Below the pieces are notes generated by a model that saw only the letters and a program-made list of their open reading frames with translations, did no database searches and was not told the DNA's origin. 64,000 nt of DNA from Catellatospora tritici (GTDB taxonomy: Bacteria > Actinomycetota > Actinomycetes > Mycobacteriales > Micromonosporaceae), in contig NZ_JAHRCY010000027.1 of NCBI RefSeq assembly GCF_019083965.1, positions 1-64,000 on the forward strand. Reading direction: 5' to 3'. A program made the translations under genes and the position numbers. Positions 9,366 to 17,975 of the stretch are shown here, in pieces (the first letter of the stretch is position 1; every line of letters starts with the position of its first letter).

Positions 9366-11821
9366 GCGCGCCGGGCTGGCCGCGGCTGCGGCAGGCCCTG
9401 GTCGACGGGTCGGTGCCCGACATCCTGGACTGGGCCCGCGCGACGGGGGAGCAGGACCGTCGGGCCGCGTTCAAGCAGGTCGCGGCGTACCTGCGCGAGC
9501 ACACCGCGACGTGGCAGTACTCGCAGCAGCGGGCCGGGGTCCGCGCGGTCGCCGTCGCGGCCACGGCCTCGACGGCGAAGAAGGCCGCCGCCGCGCTGCG
9601 CCAGGGCGAGCTGCGCTGGTTGATGAACTGGCTGTCGCCGCAGCCGGTGCTGGAGGTGCTGCGGCTGCGCGAGGTGCCGTGGCTCGGTGAGCTGGCCCAG
9701 GTGCTGGCCGAGCGGCTGCCGGCGGAGGAGTCGGTCGGACCCCGGGGTGACTGGGCGCTGGTGGCGGAGCTGGTGCGGGAGAGCGGCTGCGCGCCGCCGC
9801 TGACCGAGGGATTCGTCGGGGGCTGGATCGATCACCTGCGCGGGCAGCGCGACGTGGACGCGGCGCTGCGGGCGAGTCCGTACACGCGGGAGCTGGCGCC
9901 GCAGCTGTTCGCGCACGACGGGCTGACCGGGCGGCTGGACTACCCGTACCTGCATTCGGGGTTCCTGCCCGCCCTGATGCGGCTGGCCGCCGACGAGCCC
10001 GTGGTGCGGGCGCAGCTGCTCGACGGGTGCCGGACGCGGCTGCTGCGCGGTGGCAGGCCTGGTGAGCTTCGGCCGTACACGCGGATGCATGAGCAGTTGG
10101 CGCCGACCGGGGCCGAGGCGGCGAACGCGGTCGCCGACTACCGTCGGCTGCTGGAGACGGGCACGTCGCCGCTGGCGGGCCTGGCGCAGCGGATGCTGCG
10201 GGCGGCCGACGAGGCGGGGCTGCTGGACCCGTACACCCTGGTGGAGATCTGTCAGACGGCGCTGGCGCGGCCGGAGAAAGGCCTGGTGAAGACGCAGACC
10301 CTCTGGCTGCGGCGGGCGGCGAAGGCGCGTCCCGAGCTGGCGGCTCGGCTGCTGGCGCTCGTCGACGCCCCGGCCGCCGCACCCGCGCTGCCGGAGGCGC
10401 TGCCGCTGCCCAGGCCGGAGCCGGTCCCGATCGACCTGGCCGCCGGCTCCGTGTACGAGGTGGCCGAGGACCTGGCCGCGATCCGCGCCGGGGACCGGTC
10501 GCTCGCGGTCCTGGAGCGTTTCCTGGCCGGGCTGGTCGCCTGGCGCACCCGTGACCACGAGGCGCTGATCAAGGCGATCAGCGCGCAGGTCGACAGCGAG
10601 CGGACCTGGTGGTCGGCCTTCGGCGAGCAACTGCACGAGGCGCTGCTCAGCGCGGTGCTGGCCCGGGGCCGCAGCGACCGCTGGCGGCAGATGCTCGACG
10701 TCTTCCGCTCCGAGGACGCGGTGCAGGGCATGCCGCTGCGCCTGCTGCGCGGCCGCGACAGCTCCCCGGCCGGCCTGTACGCGGTGCGGCTGGCGGAGGT
10801 GTCGGCGCAGCTCATCCGGCGCCCGGTGCCGCTGCTCATGGCCACTCCCACGCACAGTAACGGCGCGGTGGCGCCGCAGGCGCTGCTGGCCCGGCTCCAG
10901 CAGGCCGAACGGGAAGGCTGGCAACCGTGGTCGGTCGACCTGGAGCAGGCGCTGCTGCGGCTGCCCCGCACGGTCGATCCCGAGGTCGTCGCGGCGGCCG
11001 CCATCCTGTCGTCGCCCGCTGGGCGGCGCCTGGCGGCCTGGCTCGCCGCGCCTGTCCCCGACCCGGTGCCGCTGCGGCGCGAGCAGCACGCCGACCCGCG
11101 GGAAGGCCCCTGGCCGCAGGCGCCCGACCTGCGGCAGGTGGTGGCCCTCAAGCCGCCGGAGGGCGTCTCGCCGCTGTTGCGACAGCTGTTCACACTGGTC
11201 CGCCACGACCGGTCGTCCTGGGCTCCGGACGCGGTCCTCGAACCGCAGCTGTGGGCGGCGGCGCTGCCGTCGCATCCGGAGGTCGTGGCGGCGTGGGCCC
11301 TGCCGGGGCTGGCGGCGCTCGCCGACTCCGACAGCGTGGGCGGGGCGCTGCTGCTGCCGCTACTGGCCGAGTGCGACGGTCCGGCGGGTCCGGCGGTGCA
11401 CCTGGCGCTGGCGTACACGCTGGGCGCCCGTGCGGCCGCCGACCGGATCGCGGCCGTGGACGGGCTGCTCGGCTTTGCCGCCACCGGCGCGGTGGACTTC
11501 GGCCTGGTCGGTGCCGAGATCGGGCGCCTGGGCGCGGCCGGGGCGATGAAACTCAACCGGGTCGCTGCGGCGCTCGACGAGGCGGCCCAGGCTGGAGCCT
11601 GCCTCGCCGTGTGGGAGATCGTCGCGGCGGCGCTGCCCGCGCTGATCGCGATGCCTAAGGCACGGCCGGGTACGGCCGACCTGATGGCGCTGGCGCACCG
11701 GTGCGCGGTGGCGGCCGGTGTGCGGCGGCTGCCCGCCGCCCTGGCGCAGGTGGCGGCCCGGCCGGGTTCCGGTCGCCTGGTCGCCGAGGCCCGGACCTTG
11801 CGAGCGCTGATCCCCGCCTGA
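9362..11821 (+). CDS. Large helical protein of unknown function, SWIM partner
   Basis: An 819-aa protein with no recognised catalytic motif. It is almost entirely Ala/Leu/Arg-rich helix, with repeated ~40-residue leucine-patterned segments that look like an α-solenoid, and no membrane segments or signal peptide. The ATG overlaps the stop of the SWIM gene. It resembles the DUF5691/DUF6493-type proteins encoded beside SWIM genes, but I cannot tell which family without a profile search. It probably forms a complex with the SWIM protein, which is inference from coupling. A strong terminator follows. Confidence 0.75.
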   Translation: MSAPGWPRLRQALVDGSVPDILDWARATGEQDRRAAFKQVAAYLREHTATWQYSQQRAGVRAVAVAATASTAKKAAAALRQGELRWLMNWLSPQPVLEVLRLREVPWLGELAQVLAERLPAEESVGPRGDWALVAELVRESGCAPPLTEGFVGGWIDHLRGQRDVDAALRASPYTRELAPQLFAHDGLTGRLDYPYLHSGFLPALMRLAADEPVVRAQLLDGCRTRLLRGGRPGELRPYTRMHEQLAPTGAEAANAVADYRRLLETGTSPLAGLAQRMLRAADEAGLLDPYTLVEICQTALARPEKGLVKTQTLWLRRAAKARPELAARLLALVDAPAAAPALPEALPLPRPEPVPIDLAAGSVYEVAEDLAAIRAGDRSLAVLERFLAGLVAWRTRDHEALIKAISAQVDSERTWWSAFGEQLHEALLSAVLARGRSDRWRQMLDVFRSEDAVQGMPLRLLRGRDSSPAGLYAVRLAEVSAQLIRRPVPLLMATPTHSNGAVAPQALLARLQQAEREGWQPWSVDLEQALLRLPRTVDPEVVAAAAILSSPAGRRLAAWLAAPVPDPVPLRREQHADPREGPWPQAPDLRQVVALKPPEGVSPLLRQLFTLVRHDRSSWAPDAVLEPQLWAAALPSHPEVVAAWALPGLAALADSDSVGGALLLPLLAECDGPAGPAVHLALAYTLGARAAADRIAAVDGLLGFAATGAVDFGLVGAEIGRLGAAGAMKLNRVAAALDEAAQAGACLAVWEIVAAALPALIAMPKARPGTADLMALAHRCAVAAGVRRLPAALAQVAARPGSGRLVAEARTLRALIPA

Positions 11822-11833
11822 GCGCCGAACGGA

Positions 11834-11866
11834 TTCGGCCGCCACCGGAGTGCGGTGGCGGCCGAA
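11834..11866. terminator. Bidirectional terminator
   Basis: A perfect 13-bp stem, TTCGGCCGCCACC against GGTGGCGGCCGAA with a 7-base loop, lies between two converging genes: the SWIM-partner gene (+) and the PASTA gene (-). Confidence 0.85.
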
Positions 11867-11889
11867 AGCGTGTGCGTGGAGCGAAGGCG

Positions 11890-12513
11890 TCAGCCCTTGC
11901 CGTTGCTGACCGAGGTGCAGGTCAGGACGATCTCGGTGTCGGCGGCGACCTTCTCGCCGGCCGCCGGCGTCTGCTTGGTGACCTTCCAGCTGACCAGCAG
12001 GGTCAGCTCCTTGCCGTCGTCACCGACGAACTTCACGTTGGTGAAGCCCGCGGCCGCCAGGACCTTCTCGGCGTCGGCGGCCTTCTTGCCGACCACGTTC
12101 GGCACGGCGACGAGCACCGGCGCGGCCGGGCTCGGGCTGGGCGACGGCGCGGCCGGGCTCGGGCTCGGCGAGGGCGCGGCCGGCGACGGGCTGGCCGCGG
12201 CGGTGGTGGCTACGACGGCCGAAGGCGAGGTGCCCGGAGTCGGGTCGTCGCTCTTCTTCCACCACTTCATGTACGCGAAGCCGCCGCAGAGCAGCAGGAG
12301 CAGGATGAGCAGGAGCAGCAGGAGCAGCAACAGCCAGCGCTTGCGGCCGCCGTTGTTGTCGTCGTCCTTGCCGTCCTTGTCCTTGCCGCCGTCCTTGTCA
12401 CTGGCCGGGGCGGCGGGTGGCGGGGTGGCGGGCTTGGGGTCGGCCGCGCCTTCGTCGGCGGGCTTCGGCGTCGAAGCCGGCTCGTCGGGGGTGGTGTAGT
12501 CGGAGTCTGACAC
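11890..12513 (-). CDS. PASTA-domain membrane protein
   Basis: A 207-aa bitopic protein. It has a charged, Pro/Lys/Asp-rich cytoplasmic N-terminus (about 60 residues) and then a basic GGRKR patch. A striking membrane helix that is almost pure leucine with one isoleucine follows (about residues 65-90). A Ser/Pro repeat linker (PSPSPSPAAP units) leads to one PASTA domain (VPNVVGKKAADAEKVLAAAGF onward). PASTA domains bind muropeptides and usually occur on Ser/Thr kinases or PBPs; here there is no kinase. GTG start at 12513 with GAGAGG 7 bases upstream; an in-frame ATG at 12636 lacks a ribosome site. Confidence 0.85.
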   Translation of the reverse strand: MSDSDYTTPDEPASTPKPADEGAADPKPATPPPAAPASDKDGGKDKDGKDDDNNGGRKRWLLLLLLLLLILLLLLCGGFAYMKWWKKSDDPTPGTSPSAVVATTAAASPSPAAPSPSPSPAAPSPSPSPAAPVLVAVPNVVGKKAADAEKVLAAAGFTNVKFVGDDGKELTLLVSWKVTKQTPAAGEKVAADTEIVLTCTSVSNGKG

Positions 12514-12839
12514 TTCGTGCCTCTCGTTGTGTCCTATGTGTTCACAGGCCTGCTTTGGCAGCGGATGCGAACACCGGACATGATGGCCGTTCGGGCCGGT
12601 CCGGTCACTAGACCGTTGGGTAGCATCCACGTTCACCGAACGGTCAGCCCACCTGTGATGCGATTCAGCTCACTCACGTACGCGCTGGCGGGGTGCCGTA
12701 CACAGTGGATGAACGGGTGGCGTGTCGGATTCCGGCGCAGCATGATCAACTGTGCTTCGGGCACGCTCGGGGCAAAGAATTAACAGCCCTGGACGTCGGG
12801 TCCGGGTCGAGAGCGTCCGCCGACCCCCATGATCGACTA
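12514..12839. other. Intergenic region without a recognised gene
   Basis: Bases from the PASTA gene start to the first palindromic repeat hold no reading frame with a convincing ribosome site and no hairpin I could support. The PASTA promoter must lie here, reading left. Confidence 0.5.
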
Positions 12840-12897
12840 CAGTTTCGGGGAAAGTGCGGGAATGCGGCTCAAGATTCGTGCACTTTCCCTGAGACTG
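12840..12897. repeat. REP-like palindrome, copy A
   Basis: An 18-bp imperfect stem, CAGTTTCGGGGAAAGTGC at 12840-12857 against GCACTTTCCCTGAGACTG at 12880-12897, with a 22-base loop containing GGGAAT and TCAAGATT. The same stem and loop motifs recur at 49041 and 50524, and in a decayed form at 31541. Confidence 0.85.
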
Positions 12898-12971
12898 CAG
12901 CCCGCACCTCAGCGGGAGCGGCGGCGCGCCGAAACCCGGTAGACCGGTCCGGCGGGGTCGGCGGTAATCTG

Positions 12972-13187
12972 GACGCACAGGCATCGACCCGGCTATCACC
13001 GGTGAGCCTCCGGAAGAACGGACCCGGGTGACCGGGTCTCAGTAGAACCGGACGGGTACGGCCCGTCACAGCCGAACGAGCGGCCCGTTCGCACCCTGGA
13101 GCGGGCAAGCGAGGTGGTACCGCGGGCCCATAAGGCTCGTCCTCGCACTGAGTACGCATCAGTGACGAGTGTGACGAGGAGCCCGCG
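12972..13187 (+). promoter_or_regulatory. ileS T-box riboswitch, translational type
   Basis: The leader senses uncharged tRNA(Ile). An ultrashort Stem I (GGCTATCACCGGTGAGCC, 12991-13008) displays the specifier ATC at 12995-12997. CAGTAGAACCGG of the Stem II S-turn follows. The T-box sequence GAGGTGGTACCGCGGG is at 13111-13126. Downstream, CTCGTCCTCG (13135-13144) can pair with the ileS Shine-Dalgarno in GACGAGGAG, so control is probably by sequestering the ribosome site, as known for mycobacterial ileS T-boxes. A possible -10 (TAATCT at 12965) lies just upstream. The exact RNA 5' end is inferred. Confidence 0.93.
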
Positions 13188-16100
13188 ATGGCCTACCCAC
13201 TGCACGAGGCCGCCGCCGACGGCGTGTCCGCAAGCCCCGACCTGCCCGCCCTGGAACGGCGCGTCCTGGACTACTGGTCCGCCGACAAGACCTTCGCCGC
13301 GAGCGTGGAGCAGCGCGACGCCGGTGCCAACGGGTCGAACGAGTTCGTCTTCTACGACGGTCCGCCCTTCGCCAACGGCCTGCCGCACTACGGCCACCTG
13401 CTCACCGGCTACGTGAAGGACGTGGTGCCGCGCTACCAGACAATGCGCGGCAAGCGGGTCGAGCGCCGGTTCGGCTGGGACACCCACGGCATGCCCGCCG
13501 AGGTCGAGGCGGAGAAGCAGCTGGGAATCACCACCAAGGCCGAGATCCTCGACATGGGCGTGGCCCAGTTCAACGATGCCTGCCGCAGCTCGGTGCTGCG
13601 CTACACCAACGAGTGGGAGCGCTACGTCACCCGTCAGGCGCGCTGGGTCGACTTCGCCAACGACTACAAGACCCTCGACCTGGACTACATGGAATCGGTC
13701 ATGTGGGCCTTCAAGACCCTGTACGACAAGGGCCTGGTCTACGAGGGCTTCCGGGTGCTGGCGTACTGCTGGCGGTGCGAGACCCCGCTGTCGAACACCG
13801 AGACCCGCATGGACGACGTCTACAAGGACCGACAGGACCCGACCCTGGCGGTGAAGTTCCAGCTGGACGGCGATCCTGCCGCGGGCGGTGGCGAGAAGGT
13901 CGCCGTCTGGACGACGACCCCGTGGACGCTGCCGAGCAACCTGGCGCTCGCGGTCGGCCCCGACATCGACTACGCCGTGCTGGAGAAGGACGGGGAGAAG
14001 CTGCTCCTGGGCGCGGCGCGGCTGGACTACTACGCCAAGGAGCTGGAGGGGTACGAGCGGACCGGCACCGTGAAGGGCGCCGACCTGGTCGGGCGGAAGT
14101 ACACGCCGCTGTTCCCGTTCCTGGTGAACCACGCGGGCGACAACGCGTTCCAGGTGCTGGGCGCGGAGTTCGTCACGGTCGAGGACGGCACCGGCGTGGT
14201 GCACCTGGCGCCCGCGTTCGGTGAGGACGACCAGAACACGTGTCTGGCGGCCGGGATCCCGACCGTGGTGACCGTCGATGAGCGGGCGCGGTTCACCGCG
14301 CTGGTGCCGCCGTACGAGGGCCAGCAGGTGTTCGAGACGAACAAGGCGGTCATCCGCGAGCTGAAGGACCGCGGCATGGTGCTGCGGCACGAGACCTACA
14401 CCCACTCGTACCCGCACTGCTGGCGCTGCGACACCCCGCTGGTCTACAAGGCGGTGTCGAGCTGGTTCGTGAAGGTGACCGCGTTCCGGGACCGGATGGT
14501 GGAGCTCAACCAGCAGATCAGCTGGACCCCCGAGCATGTCAAGGACGGTTCGTTCGGCAAGTGGCTGGCCAACGCCCGCGACTGGTCGATCAGCCGCAAC
14601 CGGTTCTGGGGCTCGCCGATCCCGGTGTGGGTCTCCGACGACCCGGCCTACCCGCGCGTGGACGTGTACGGCTCGCTGGCGCAGCTGGAGGAGGACTTCG
14701 GCGTCAAGGTCGCCGACCTGCACCGCCCGTACGTCGACGAGCTGACCCGGCCCAACCCGGACGACCCGTCGGGCCGTTCCACCATGCGCCGGGTACCGGA
14801 GGTGCTCGACTGCTGGTTCGAGTCGGGTTCGATGCCGTTCGCGCAGGTGCACTACCCGTTCGAGAACACCGAGTGGTTCGAGAACCACTACCCGGGCGAC
14901 TTCATCGTCGAGTACATCGGGCAGACGCGTGGCTGGTTCTACACCATGCACGTGCTGGCCACGGCGCTGTTCGACCGCCCGGCGTTCCGCAGCTGCGTCA
15001 GTCACGGCATCCTGCAGGGCTCCGACGGCCGCAAGATGTCCAAGAGCCTGCGCAACTACCCCGACGTGTACGAGATGTTCGACCGCTACGGTGCCGACGC
15101 GATGCGCTGGATGCTGATGAGCTCCCCGGTGCTGCGCGGCGGCGACATGGCCGTCAACGAGTCGGGCATCCGCGACTCGGTGCGCCAGGTGCTGCTGCCG
15201 CTGTGGAACGTGTACTACTTCTTCACGCTGTACGCCAACGCGGGCGGCCACACCGCGCGGACCCGCACCGACTCGACCAACGTGCTGGATCGATACATCC
15301 TGGCCAAGACCGGCGAGCTGGTCGAGACGGTCGGGGCGCAGATGGACGCCTACGACCTGTCGTCGGCGTGCGCGAGCGTGCGCGGCTACCTCGACGCGCT
15401 TACCAACTGGTACGTGCGCCGCAGCCGGGACCGGTTCTGGGCGGCCGACGCCGACGCCTTCGACACGCTGTACACGGTGCTGGAGACGGTGGCCCGGGTG
15501 GTGGCGCCGCTGGCGCCGCTGACCGCGGAGGAGATCTGGCGCGGGCTGACCGGCGGGCGCTCGGTGCACCTGGCCGACTGGCCTTCCGCTGCCGTGTTCC
15601 CGGCCGATCACGGCCTGGTCGCGACGATGGACCGGGTGCGCGAGGTGTGCTCGGCGGCGCTGTCACTGCGCAAGGCCAAGGGTCTGCGGGTGCGGCTGCC
15701 GCTGGCCACGCTGACCGTGGCCACGCCGGACGCCTCCAGCCTGCGCGACTTCGCCGACCTGGTGGCCGACGAGGTCAACGTCAAGCAGGTGGTGCTGTCC
15801 GACGACCTGACCGGCCACTGCGAGCAGGTGCTCACGGTGGTGCCGCGGGTGCTCGGGCCGCGTGTCGGCGGTTCGGTGCAGCAGGTGATCAAGGCGGTGA
15901 AGGCGGGGGAGTGGTCGCTGGTCGACGGCGCCCCGGTCGCCGCCGGGGTCACCCTGCAGGAGGGTGAGTACGAGCTGAAGCTGGTCGCGGCCGACGCCGA
16001 GCACTCGGCGCCACTGCCGGGCGACGCGGGCGTGGTGGTGCTCGACACCGCCGTGACGCCCGACCTGCAGGCCGAGGGTCTGGCCCGGGACGTGGTCCGG

Positions 16101-16331
16101 GCGGTGCAGCAGGCCCGCCGCGAGGCGGACCTGGCCATCACCGACCGGATCCTGGTCACCGTGGCCGCCTCGGCCGAGGTGGTCGCCGCGGTGGCCGCGC
16201 ACCGGGACTTCGTGGCGGGGGAGACGCTCGCCGACGAGGTCGACTTCGGTGCGGTCGAGTCGGGCTTCACCGGCGAGGTCGGCGACGGCGAGCAGGTGAC
16301 GGTGTCGGTCCGGCGCCCGTCGGCGGCGTGA
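13188..16331 (+). CDS. ileS: Isoleucine-tRNA ligase, eukaryote-like type
   Basis: Charges tRNA(Ile). This is a class I synthetase of 1047 aa with the HIGH motif as HYGH (residues 67-70, in GLPHYGHLLTGYVKD), the editing domain around TTTPWTLPSNLALAV, and KMSKS near residue 617 (GRKMSKSLRN). The length and HYGH variant place it in the IleRS2/eukaryotic-like group, which is typically insensitive to mupirocin; that is family knowledge, not shown here. ATG start behind GACGAGGAG, which the T-box leader can mask. A strong terminator follows. Confidence 0.97.
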   Translation: MAYPLHEAAADGVSASPDLPALERRVLDYWSADKTFAASVEQRDAGANGSNEFVFYDGPPFANGLPHYGHLLTGYVKDVVPRYQTMRGKRVERRFGWDTHGMPAEVEAEKQLGITTKAEILDMGVAQFNDACRSSVLRYTNEWERYVTRQARWVDFANDYKTLDLDYMESVMWAFKTLYDKGLVYEGFRVLAYCWRCETPLSNTETRMDDVYKDRQDPTLAVKFQLDGDPAAGGGEKVAVWTTTPWTLPSNLALAVGPDIDYAVLEKDGEKLLLGAARLDYYAKELEGYERTGTVKGADLVGRKYTPLFPFLVNHAGDNAFQVLGAEFVTVEDGTGVVHLAPAFGEDDQNTCLAAGIPTVVTVDERARFTALVPPYEGQQVFETNKAVIRELKDRGMVLRHETYTHSYPHCWRCDTPLVYKAVSSWFVKVTAFRDRMVELNQQISWTPEHVKDGSFGKWLANARDWSISRNRFWGSPIPVWVSDDPAYPRVDVYGSLAQLEEDFGVKVADLHRPYVDELTRPNPDDPSGRSTMRRVPEVLDCWFESGSMPFAQVHYPFENTEWFENHYPGDFIVEYIGQTRGWFYTMHVLATALFDRPAFRSCVSHGILQGSDGRKMSKSLRNYPDVYEMFDRYGADAMRWMLMSSPVLRGGDMAVNESGIRDSVRQVLLPLWNVYYFFTLYANAGGHTARTRTDSTNVLDRYILAKTGELVETVGAQMDAYDLSSACASVRGYLDALTNWYVRRSRDRFWAADADAFDTLYTVLETVARVVAPLAPLTAEEIWRGLTGGRSVHLADWPSAAVFPADHGLVATMDRVREVCSAALSLRKAKGLRVRLPLATLTVATPDASSLRDFADLVADEVNVKQVVLSDDLTGHCEQVLTVVPRVLGPRVGGSVQQVIKAVKAGEWSLVDGAPVAAGVTLQEGEYELKLVAADAEHSAPLPGDAGVVVLDTAVTPDLQAEGLARDVVRAVQQARREADLAITDRILVTVAASAEVVAAVAAHRDFVAGETLADEVDFGAVESGFTGEVGDGEQVTVSVRRPSAA

Positions 16332-16360
16332 TCGGCGCCTTCGGCGCGGTTCTGTGACAT

Positions 16361-16396
16361 CCCGGCCCCCGGTCACGCTCGTGACCGGGGGCCGGG
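16361..16396. terminator. Bidirectional terminator after ileS
   Basis: A perfect 16-bp stem, CCCGGCCCCCGGTCAC against GTGACCGGGGGCCGGG with loop GCTC, between ileS (+) and the LuxR-type regulator (-). Confidence 0.9.
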
Positions 16397-16428
16397 CCCG
16401 TTTCGGACCCGCCCGGGGTTCGACCTCG

Positions 16429-17481
16429 CTAGGACGGCGGTCCCTGGTCGATGATCCGTCCCTGCTGGGCGAGCACCCCGGCCTGGAAACGGCTGTTCGC
16501 CCCCAGCCGCTCCATCAGGTCGGCGATGTGTCGGCGGCAGGTGCGGATCGACATGCCCAGCCTCCGGGCGATCACGTCGTCCTTCACTCCGTCGGCGAGC
16601 AGCTGGACGATGGTCCGCACGACGCTGTCCGTGACGGCGCGCACCGCCGCCGGACCGGAACCGAACTGGCTCGCCTTGGTCCAGGCCTGATCGAAGATGT
16701 CGCACAGGAAGGCCACCAGCGACGGTTCCCGTACGACGATCGCGCCCTGGGTGGGTGAGCGGTCCGGCAGGAACGCCACCGATCGGTCCACGATGATGAG
16801 CGTGCCCGGAAGCTCGTCCAGCGTGCGCACCAGCGATCCGGCGGCGGTGGTCGCCTCGACGTAGGCCTGCGTGGGCAGGTGGAACCGGGCGGTGTGCTGG
16901 TAGAGCGTACGCAGCCTGACCCCACGGCTGAGCATCGCGAGGTCGCGGGGCAGCGCCTCGGCGAGCACGCTCGCGGGACGGCCGCCGCCGACCTGGCAGG
17001 TCATCACCTCGTGCTGCGCCTGGGCGACGGCGTCGGTGAGCACGATCCGCACGGTCTCCCAGTGTTCGATGAGGTCGATGGCCTGGTTGCTGTGGCGTTG
17101 CAGGCGGTCACGGACGTAGAGCTCGTTCAGGGTGGACAGCTGCTCGCGGGTGCGCCGGATCTCCTCACGGCGACGCGCCATCTCCGTCTCGATGGCGGTG
17201 ACTCTCGCCTCGGCCTCGGCGAGCAGCGAAGCCGAGGCCACATCCGGGTTGACCGGGCTCAGGTCCCCGGTGTCGGGGTCGGCCTTGAGCAGGCGTAACT
17301 CGATCAGGGTCCGTAGCGCCGAGCGGCACTGCCCGGCGGTCAACTCCAGGCCCGCGCAGGGGACGTCGGCGAGTTCGGCGGGCAGCCCTCCTCGGGTCAG
17401 GACGTGTTCATAGACGGCTATGCAGATCCGATCGAGCTCTGGGAAGCGGTCGGACGTCCCTTCTGTTAGCAAATCATCCAT
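16429..17481 (-). CDS. LuxR-type transcriptional regulator with TrmB-like N-terminus
   Basis: A 350-aa DNA-binding protein. Residues ~10-75 form a winged helix of the TrmB kind. Residues ~85-125 are a coiled coil (EAEARVTAIETEMARRREEIRR), and a middle phospholipase-D-like domain follows (LYQHTARFHLPTQAYVEAT, LIIVDRSVAFLPD). A C-terminal LuxR helix-turn-helix (DDVIARRLGMSIRTCRRHIADLMERLGANSRF) ends the protein. There is no receiver domain. The ATG at 17481 has GAGGGG 8 bases upstream; an in-frame GTG at 17490 is too close to it. It is divergent from the 58-aa peptide gene and the cupin operon, so it is the likely regulator of both. Confidence 0.88.
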   Translation of the reverse strand: MDDLLTEGTSDRFPELDRICIAVYEHVLTRGGLPAELADVPCAGLELTAGQCRSALRTLIELRLLKADPDTGDLSPVNPDVASASLLAEAEARVTAIETEMARRREEIRRTREQLSTLNELYVRDRLQRHSNQAIDLIEHWETVRIVLTDAVAQAQHEVMTCQVGGGRPASVLAEALPRDLAMLSRGVRLRTLYQHTARFHLPTQAYVEATTAAGSLVRTLDELPGTLIIVDRSVAFLPDRSPTQGAIVVREPSLVAFLCDIFDQAWTKASQFGSGPAAVRAVTDSVVRTIVQLLADGVKDDVIARRLGMSIRTCRRHIADLMERLGANSRFQAGVLAQQGRIIDQGPPS

Positions 17482-17623
17482 ATTGTTCACCCCTCATCTC
17501 CGTGCCATGCACCTTGCTGAAGTATCGACGATCTGGCATCCCTGCGTGGTACCCGTCAATCTGAATCGGAGCGAAAAACGGGACGGAAAAGATGTCGCCG
17601 AGCGGAAGACGGAGAGGTGTGAA

Positions 17624-17800
17624 ATGTTTCGGAATGTTGCCAGGACGGTTTCACTACTCGTGGCGATAGGCGTTGTCGGTGGCGCGTTGAGCCAGCCGGC
17701 GACAGGTGGATCGCAGCCGAGTGGGACCGCTCAGGTCACCCTGGCGAGCAGCGCTGACGGCGGTTCCAGCACTGATGACACCGGCTGGGGACCGTCCTGA
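17624..17800 (+). CDS. Small exported peptide (58 aa), candidate signal
   Basis: A 58-codon gene opening MFRNVARTVSLLVAIGVVGG, with a basic n-region, a hydrophobic core (about residues 8-22) and a small-residue cleavage site near ALSQPA. The remaining ~33 residues are Ser/Thr/Gly-rich and end in DDTGWGPS. The ATG is preceded by GGAGAGG with 6-base spacing, a very good ribosome site, which supports it as real. It is divergent from the LuxR-type regulator and upstream of the cupin operon. A role as secreted pheromone or precursor is inference; it could also be a small wall or spore protein. Confidence 0.72.
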   Translation: MFRNVARTVSLLVAIGVVGGALSQPATGGSQPSGTAQVTLASSADGGSSTDDTGWGPS

Positions 17801-17828
17801 TCGGAAGCTTTCCCTAGGGGAATGAAAC

Positions 17829-17844
17829 ACCCAGGAATGGGTGC
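17829..17844 (+). terminator. Small stem-loop after the peptide gene
   Basis: CACCCA-GGAA-TGGGTG forms a 6-bp stem 28 bases after the peptide stop. Another short stem, TTCCC-TAG-GGGAA, sits at 17810-17822. Either could be a weak terminator or RNA-stabilising end; evidence is modest. Confidence 0.4.
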
Positions 17845-17975
17845 AGCGGCAACAGGGAGACCGGTTGCAGGGTGGGCGGTGGGCTCACCGATTCCTGTCG
17901 TATTCGGGCGGCGCATTGCTGACACGTCGCCAGTCAGTCATGTACGTCAGCATCTCTTCGACGAGAGGATCGATC

